Source: Coffea arabica
Lineage: Eukaryota > Streptophyta > Magnoliopsida > Gentianales > Rubiaceae
Direction: 5' to 3'
NCBI RefSeq assembly: GCF_036785885.1
Contig: NC_092320.1
Location: 18,043,557 to 18,107,556 of the forward strand
DNA length: 64,000 bases
The translations under genes and the position numbers were made by a program. Under the pieces are notes generated by a model. It made no database searches, was not told the origin of the DNA, and saw only the letters and a program-made list of their open reading frames with translations. This document shows, one piece after another, positions 58,026-64,000 of the stretch (position 1 is its first letter; each line of letters begins with the position of its first letter).

Positions 58026-59663
58026 TTAAGCTATGGGTCTGTACAAATACACTGGTCTTCCATTTTCCTGTTGCAGAGGCCTTGCATTTGCTTCAAATCC
58101 CTGAGGCGAAAACAACACAGTAAGCATCATCCATAAGAGATTCATAAAGAAAAGATCTTGCTATATGTCCCCTTGTATTGCCAACAAAGTTGGATCAAGA
58201 TACTGAACTCCAGGGAATAGAATATGCCTGAATGGCTTAATGTAGTCAACTCAGTGAATGAATTTCTGTTTTTGTTTATGGCTGTTGTTTTGGTCCTTTC
58301 ATAGAAAACATATGTTTCTCAAGAAAAATAGCTAATTCAATAGAAAGAAATGCATAATCCAAGTTTTCTTCTGTTAAAAATATCCTGCATGCTACAAAGA
58401 TGCAGACTTCAGAGAGCACTTGATAAGTGCCACTCATAAATCAAGAAACGAAACAGAATGTTAGAAAGAACTAAAACATAAAAATTTACGTGGATGCATG
58501 ATTATTTTGTCACTCAACCATGCTAGCTGAAATGGATACTGAAACTGCAAAGTGAAAGGGCCTTACATCATGCACAACATCTCTGATTGCTCTGATTTGC
58601 TCCCTTGAGACTGTCCTTACCTACCAATCCAAAACTTGTTGATTAGTGCGTGCAAGAATTCACTTTATGTAAAAGTAAGATACATATGAGGAAAGGAAGA
58701 AGGGTGATTTCTGAGTCTTTTGAACCTTCTTCACTATTGTCCAAAGAACACCCTCTGTACATGGTGGAACTGTAAGAGAACCAATGTATCTATAGTATTT
58801 TCTACTTCCAAACTTGATGTCTCCTGGGCTAACAACCCCCAAATCAATGACATCTCCTTCATCTGCTCTCTTGATATGGTGCAACAACTAGTCAAGAAAA
58901 GGAAAAGTGAGACTGTTAAAATGCAGCCTTTCTAATGATTGAAAATGGATCAAGATGAATTAAACTAGCATTCTGCAGATAATTCTTGAAACAGGTGTAT
59001 GAAGCTCTGGAGCCTGTGGGGTGCGTAAAGAGCCACATAGGGAAGCTTACAGGCAACAAGATTGTTTATCCACCAAATACTATTCAACATATCTCCTAGG
59101 AGCACAAGGGCACAGCTTTGGTGATTATACAAATTATACTTGAGTTGCAAAGAGCTAACGAACTAAAAGCTTTACATGCATATTCAATTTTGGTCAACTT
59201 AAGGTGTCCATTTGACAATTTGGTTGCAAGCATGTTTGAAAAAATCCTGGAATAATTTGTTTATAAAGGGAGGAAAAAAGAAGAGGAGAGAGCTAGTCTA
59301 CTAAATTAAATCAAATTTGTACAAGATAGGCAACACTTTATTTTATTCAACATTACGAAATGCTCATGCTTTGGAAAATTTTTGCTCCCAAAAAAATATC
59401 AAGCTGGAAAAGCCATAATTATGGTGTTAAAAACATATTGATTTCTGTGATATATTGTTAAAGAAAAAGCATACGAAACAGACATAGTGAATTAGGGAAA
59501 AACTTGAAATTACCTTCGCGAGGAAAGAATCAGGGCGGCCAATTTCATATAGAATTCCAACCACAGCTATGCCTCCACTGGAGCTTCTGTGAACAATATG
59601 CAGCTCCAGATTGTGCCTGCCAAGAAAGAAATTGGGGTTCATGAACTTAAATGTAACAAAAGA

Positions 59664-59700
<37 letters not shown>

Positions 59701-62007
59701 CTAGAGAAGCTAGACATGTATGGAAAACATATTGATCAATCGAAGGCTAGTAATTTTTCTTTATGCCAACCTTGTCCCATTCAAGGTGTGTTCAGAAGGT
59801 GAATGCCAGTGACATTGCAGCACTTTGTAGTCTGTACCGTTTGCAACTATTTTTCCTGCATCACCTCTCCATTCCACCTGGAAAAAACACCAAAAACAGT
59901 GATGATGCAGCACAAGAACTTTGAAAAATCAATTGAAGCTCATAAGGTAAGGCGAAGAAATTAAGAAAAAATCATTGAAGTACTAAGAGTTGAATGAACC
60001 ATAATGGCTTACTGAAATATCATGTCCCCTATTTTTCAGTACAGCAGCAGCTGGTTTATAGCCTCGCTTCAGTTTCCCTAAACCAGGGAAGATCTGCACC
60101 CTCTCGTCAAGAAGATCAATTGGAGACTGCAATTTCCCATTGTCGCAAACTTGCCACTGTGGATCAATGTGGCCCCAGTTCTTTGGTCCTTTCCCAGTTC
60201 CCTCCTCATAGGTGAATGGACTCTCGTCCTCTGTTTTTCACAAGATGTAAATGCCATTACAGTTCAAAACAGTCAGAAGGTCTGGAATCACGGGATTGAT
60301 CTTCCGAAGAAAAGGTCGGAATTATATCACATTCCGTAGGGAGTTGCATGTTTCTGTTATTACCATATTTAGACTGATAAACAAAATTAATTAACTGCAA
60401 TAAATAATACAAATCATTCATCAAGACAATGCAGATTGAGGGAATAATGGATTTTCTTTGTTGCCAAGTATCAGTGGGATTCCATTAAATTTTTGGAGTA
60501 GACTTAAATAAATGTTTGAACAGACAGATGCGAATGTTACCTTTGAATCAAAGCTTTGTAAAGAGAATAATATAGGATTCTCATTTAGACTTGCTATAAT
60601 ATAAGGAAGATCAAGAAACAGAACTAACTGCTGCAAACTGGAAAAGCCTTGTCCTCAAATTGCTATAAACTAAGCGTAGAATAACAAAGAATGTCTCAAA
60701 AGAGAGAAGTGTGAATGAGACAGATGTTGAAGAGATTCTTATTAATTAGCTGAGGGTGCTTTTCTTGTAATCTTTTCCAGTATAAACTAATCGACAACCT
60801 CCTTAGATTCTATTTGAGAAAACCACGAGGTCGACCAAAGAACCAGGGAGGGGAAATGCTTAGTATTATCTTGGATCTAGACAAACTCATTTGTGCAGCA
60901 CAAGTTTCAATAAAAAAAATTACACAGGTTAAAAGAGACAACAGGAGAGGAACCTAGTCCATCCAAGTTCTCAGCACTCAGAGAAGTGTCACTATCCAGA
61001 TAATTACCTTGTCCATTCTTGCCATATGAACTGTAATTTTGTCATCAAGCTGCTACTACAAGTTATTATTTTGTGTGTCCACATTTACCAATCAATGTTA
61101 CAGATACGATTCCGATCCATGCAGAGCTTGCTTGAGTGTAGACAATTCGGCACTACCTTATGCAAGTGATTCATCCTGTAAAACTTTAAAGTTTTCATGG
61201 GACAAAGTTAATTCAGGTACTCAACAAGAAATTCCAATTACGAGCAATTGAGCATTTCCACCGACTTCAGCAGAATCCGTTAGCCATCTTAATGCAAGGA
61301 TTCATCAAAGTTTGACCCCTTGAATTTGTCAGGTTATGCATTGTGGAGAAACTTCTCTAGGGAAGGGCCAAGGGAGGGCGTTAGAATTAATTTTGAAACA
61401 TCTAGCATGTTCTGACAAAATCCCTTGTTATATTTCTGTCTTAAATGTACTAACTTGTTGAGAATCCGGCCATTATTTTGATTTGATCACATGTTGCAGA
61501 GAGTTAAAAATCACTAGGTGTATTTAATTCATCCCAAAGGGGTCTAAGAAGTGTTGTAATCCTACGTACTTCGAGCTACCAAAATCTGATGCATCCTTGA
61601 CAAAATTATTAGATAGAAAGTGCAATCAGATTTCAAAAGAGTAATAAGAACTTGACAAAAGCAATAGAATACGAAACCAGCAGCTGAAAGATTTGGGTCT
61701 CAGAAACGTCAAGGCCTCAAACATATCTTCAACCACGAAAACAAATTGGAATTAATTTACAGGCAGAGCAGAGTAAAAAACATCAAAATGCAATGCCATA
61801 TTATTATAAAGCACAGATATACAACCGTTCCCAAAAAACTGTTGCAATCTATGAGCCTATGACTACAAAGAAGAAAGAGACTAGAAAGAAGAAGGAGATC
61901 ATACCAACTTCAGAATCATCAGCATTCTTACAGGTGACCAGAAGAAGATGGGATGAAAGAAACAACAACGTGAAGAAAAAATGTATGAATTTCTGCTTAA
62001 TAGCCAT
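58026..62007 (-). CDS. Alpha-type carbonic anhydrase, secreted
   Basis: Zn enzyme interconverting CO2 and bicarbonate; plant alpha CAs are secretory/apoplastic or plastid proteins routed via the ER. Exons, minus strand: 61905..62007, 60013..60230, 59771..59877, 59514..59616, 58726..58887, 58567..58620, 58026..58100; GT-AG, 822 nt, 273 aa. Exon 1 encodes a signal peptide (MAIKQKF, then a Leu/Phe-rich core ending LLLVTC). Exon 2 has FTYEEGTGKGPKNWGHIDPQ and LQSPIDL. Zinc ligands are visible as QCHWHSPSEH (two His) and ELHIVH (third His). Exon 5 has DIKFGSRKYYRYIGSLTVPP with CTEG; the tail is GFEANARPLQ. Exon 3 retains NGT near the His cluster, a possible glycosylation site. Intron 1 is 1.7 kb and intron 3 carries a (TA)n tract. 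It belongs to the ACA/nectarin-3-like group. An orphan exon 1 duplicate lies at 54513-55200. Confidence 0.95.
59668..59698. repeat. (TA)n microsatellite in carbonic anhydrase intron 3
   Basis: About 15 uninterrupted TA units; likely length-polymorphic. Confidence 0.9.
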
Positions 62008-62206
62008 GATGAGAATGTGTAACAGCCTGTGAACTTTTGTGTATCTTGGTTTAAGTTATAGGTACCCCACGAGGCACAAGTACAGCCCCACAGCCAAAAA
62101 TCTGGTAAGCAATCAAGTTGTAGAAGGAAGAAGAAGAAGAGTCATTGAAACAAGGCAGCTAGACTGACACAAACAAGTGCTGTTATATACCAATCTCAAT
62201 GTTGAA

Positions 62207-62214
62207 TATTTATA
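62207..62214 (-). promoter_or_regulatory. Candidate TATA box of the carbonic anhydrase gene
   Basis: Minus strand reads TATAAATA, 200 bases upstream of the ATG at 62007. No alignable box was found in the corresponding position of the orphan duplicate. Confidence 0.45.
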
Positions 62215-62574
62215 GGAGAATCAGGGAATCATTTTGACTGGATACTGTGTTTTCGGACTCAAAATTCGAAGCGTTTGGTTGTCAGTTTTCAAAGGAGTAA
62301 GTCAAACAGTCTTTTAACGGTCATGTGACATTGATATATGGATTGTGAAATTCGAGACGGCAAGAAATTAGGAACAGAAATTGATTGTAGTGCTTTCATG
62401 TTTCTGTCTGTTTTTTCTTACCTTCTTTTTTTGGAAGAATGTTTAAATAATGGGCTAGACTAAAGTTGTATTCCTTGTACGGTGACCAGGCAAGTTTTCT
62501 GTCAATCCAGACAAAGGCAAAAACAGAATGATTCTTTTCTTTCTTGAGCAGAGGGATAAAAGCAAAAAAGGATT

Positions 62575-62646
62575 TGCCCCTATGCAGGATCGAACTACAG
62601 ACCTTCAGTTTACAAGACTGACGCTCTACCACTGAGCTATAGGGGC
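62575..62646 (-). tRNA. tRNA-Thr (anticodon UGU)
   Basis: 72-base cloverleaf on the minus strand, 5' GCCCCTA pairing with 3' TAGGGGC, discriminator A. D arm GCTC-AGTGGTA-GAGC, anticodon stem TCAGT/ACTGA with loop CTTGTAA (anticodon TGT), T arm TGTAG-TTCGATC-CTGCA. Internal A and B boxes are intact, there is no intron, and all stems pair. CCA is not encoded, as expected for a nuclear gene. Confidence 0.97.
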
Positions 62647-64000
62647 GGTGCTTGAGAGTATCCCCAATTATATATATCTATATAGTTTTTCGGTCCATTT
62701 CCAAATTGATTAGATTCCTAACAATGTTTATTTATCCGTATCCAAATTTATCTTTTGGCATACGAGATGATGAAATCAATTTTATACCTATGCAGGCAAA
62801 AATAAAAAGTTGGATGCTTCAACTAGTTTTTTTTTCCGTTTTCCGTGCTAGACACTTCAACTAGTTGATATATAGATTCTTTCTTTCTTTTTCCTCCTTT
62901 TCTTGGAATGCCTGTCCAAATCCGCATGCCAATTTCTTTATTTTACTCAGACTTGATTGGAAGTTGGAATTTAGTGAGAAAATCCTTAGAAAATCCAGCA
63001 GAATTATGGAGAGATTTTTTTTTTTTTTTTGTGTGGGTCAAAACGGCATAAGGGTTTCTTGTTCTTTCTTCTAGGCGACACATTGAGGAAATTCTAGTGC
63101 TAGAGTGGTGTACTACGTACTTAGAAAACGTGAAGCCTTTGAACCCTTTGAGTATTTGCATGGTACTTCATAATTAACATTCTTTCTTGAGTTCTCATAT
63201 GACTTTTCAGTCTCCTCAAAGATTTAACTCTCAACTTTTCCTGAGTTTCTCTCATGTACGTTATTCCTTCAAGAGAAATTCCCATTATTAAAGTAGTAAA
63301 AGGTGAAGTTGAAGGGAAATGGAAATGGGATAGTTGGAATGCCCTTCTTCTGTTGTGAAACTTATTAAGTTATTCCACGTCTATTTCAAAACACATGTGT
63401 TTTAAGATTTTGTAAGAGAACATATATAATGCAATTTACTAGATCTCATTAAAATGAGTTTTATGACCAAGTGCCAAGCCAACGTTTTGTCCAATATTAT
63501 CACAATTATTCTTCCAAATTAAATTTGGTCGGCTTCAACCGTTCAACATAGTTAATGGCATACATTGACTACAAGAAGAATAAACGATTTCAAACAACCA
63601 TCATTTATCATAATTACCCCATTTCCATGAATATTGGAGAACTTTATCATATGATGTGAATTCATAGATTAAGACGTTTGGGAAAGAGGGAAGCATGAGG
63701 CCCATGTATACGCTGTGCTAGTAGTTTTATCACGATTGGATTTGGAGTTTGCAAAGTAAATAATTGTCGGAATTTTTTAAACAGGTGTCCATTAGACACT
63801 CATTAGTAGGTTCAAATTATATATACTTAATCTATCATGTAAACGTGCACACAAATCATTAGTAGTTTTTGTGTACTTTTTTTTATTTAACTTTTAGTAA
63901 TTTTTTAAAATATATTAACACCTGAATTCCATCCGAATACTCACTTTAAACAAACCATAATCCTTTTTGACAAATATTTGAAGTATAATTACTCATTGTA
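62647..64000. other. Intergenic, nothing recognised
   Basis: AT-rich DNA with a T run near 63018-63031; short open frames only, none with family similarity. Confidence 0.45.

Noticed and set aside
60955-61015. Possible extra exon in carbonic anhydrase intron 1
   Set aside because: GT/AG-like borders exist, but direct joining of exon 1 to exon 2 keeps the frame and family-typical length; no similarity in the candidate.

Overview
This window is nuclear DNA from a flowering plant, almost certainly a eudicot and possibly an asterid; the exact species cannot be fixed from the sequence. The evidence is AT-rich intergenic DNA full of small TIR transposons and SINEs, GT-AG introns, plant-type gene families, and one nuclear tRNA gene. 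Five protein-coding genes can be modelled exon by exon. In each, the exon lengths sum to a multiple of three and the product length fits its family: cytosolic NAD-dependent glycerol-3-phosphate dehydrogenase (minus, 464 aa), S-formylglutathione hydrolase (plus, 285 aa), the chromatin remodeller INO80 (minus, 23 exons, 1530 aa), a penta-EF-hand calcium-binding protein (plus, 300 aa) and a secreted alpha-type carbonic anhydrase (minus, 273 aa). A tRNA-Thr(UGU) lies upstream of the carbonic anhydrase.

Layout. 1-7 kb is transposon territory: a palindrome at the window edge, a 387-bp tandem duplication, and a decayed autonomous hAT transposase interrupted by two smaller TIR elements, followed by another nested MITE pair. 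7-11.3 kb holds a broken partial duplicate of the GPDH 3' exons and an intronless, frameshifted adenylosuccinate lyase copy (a processed pseudogene by its structure). 11.9-15.4 kb is the intact GPDH gene; 15.4-20.8 kb is the shared upstream region of the divergent GPDH and SFGH genes, carrying two TIR elements. SFGH (20.8-25.6 kb) converges on INO80 (27.1-39.4 kb), with a purine/pyrimidine-rich tandem repeat between them. 39.4-48.5 kb is intergenic and rich in SINEs and MITEs, including a 1.3-kb TIR element, nested in an older MITE, that carries a host-gene-like coding fragment. The calcium-binding gene occupies 48.5-51.8 kb. 52.9-56.8 kb holds a Stowaway MITE, two SINEs of one family, two further TIR elements and an orphan duplicate of carbonic anhydrase exon 1. 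The true carbonic anhydrase gene is at 58.0-62.0 kb.

The genes do not form a pathway. SFGH is the formaldehyde-detoxification esterase, GPDH handles cytosolic DHAP/glycerol-3-phosphate redox, INO80 is the ATPase of a nuclear remodelling complex, the PEF protein is a Ca2+ sensor, and the carbonic anhydrase is probably apoplastic or secreted. From memory, the GPDH-SFGH adjacency also exists in Arabidopsis chromosome 2, suggesting old microsynteny. I found no convincing novel molecular system. The most interesting content is the layered, datable transposon nesting with clear target-site duplications, the apparent gene-fragment capture just upstream of the calcium-sensor gene, and three independent broken gene copies (GPDH, ADSL, carbonic anhydrase).
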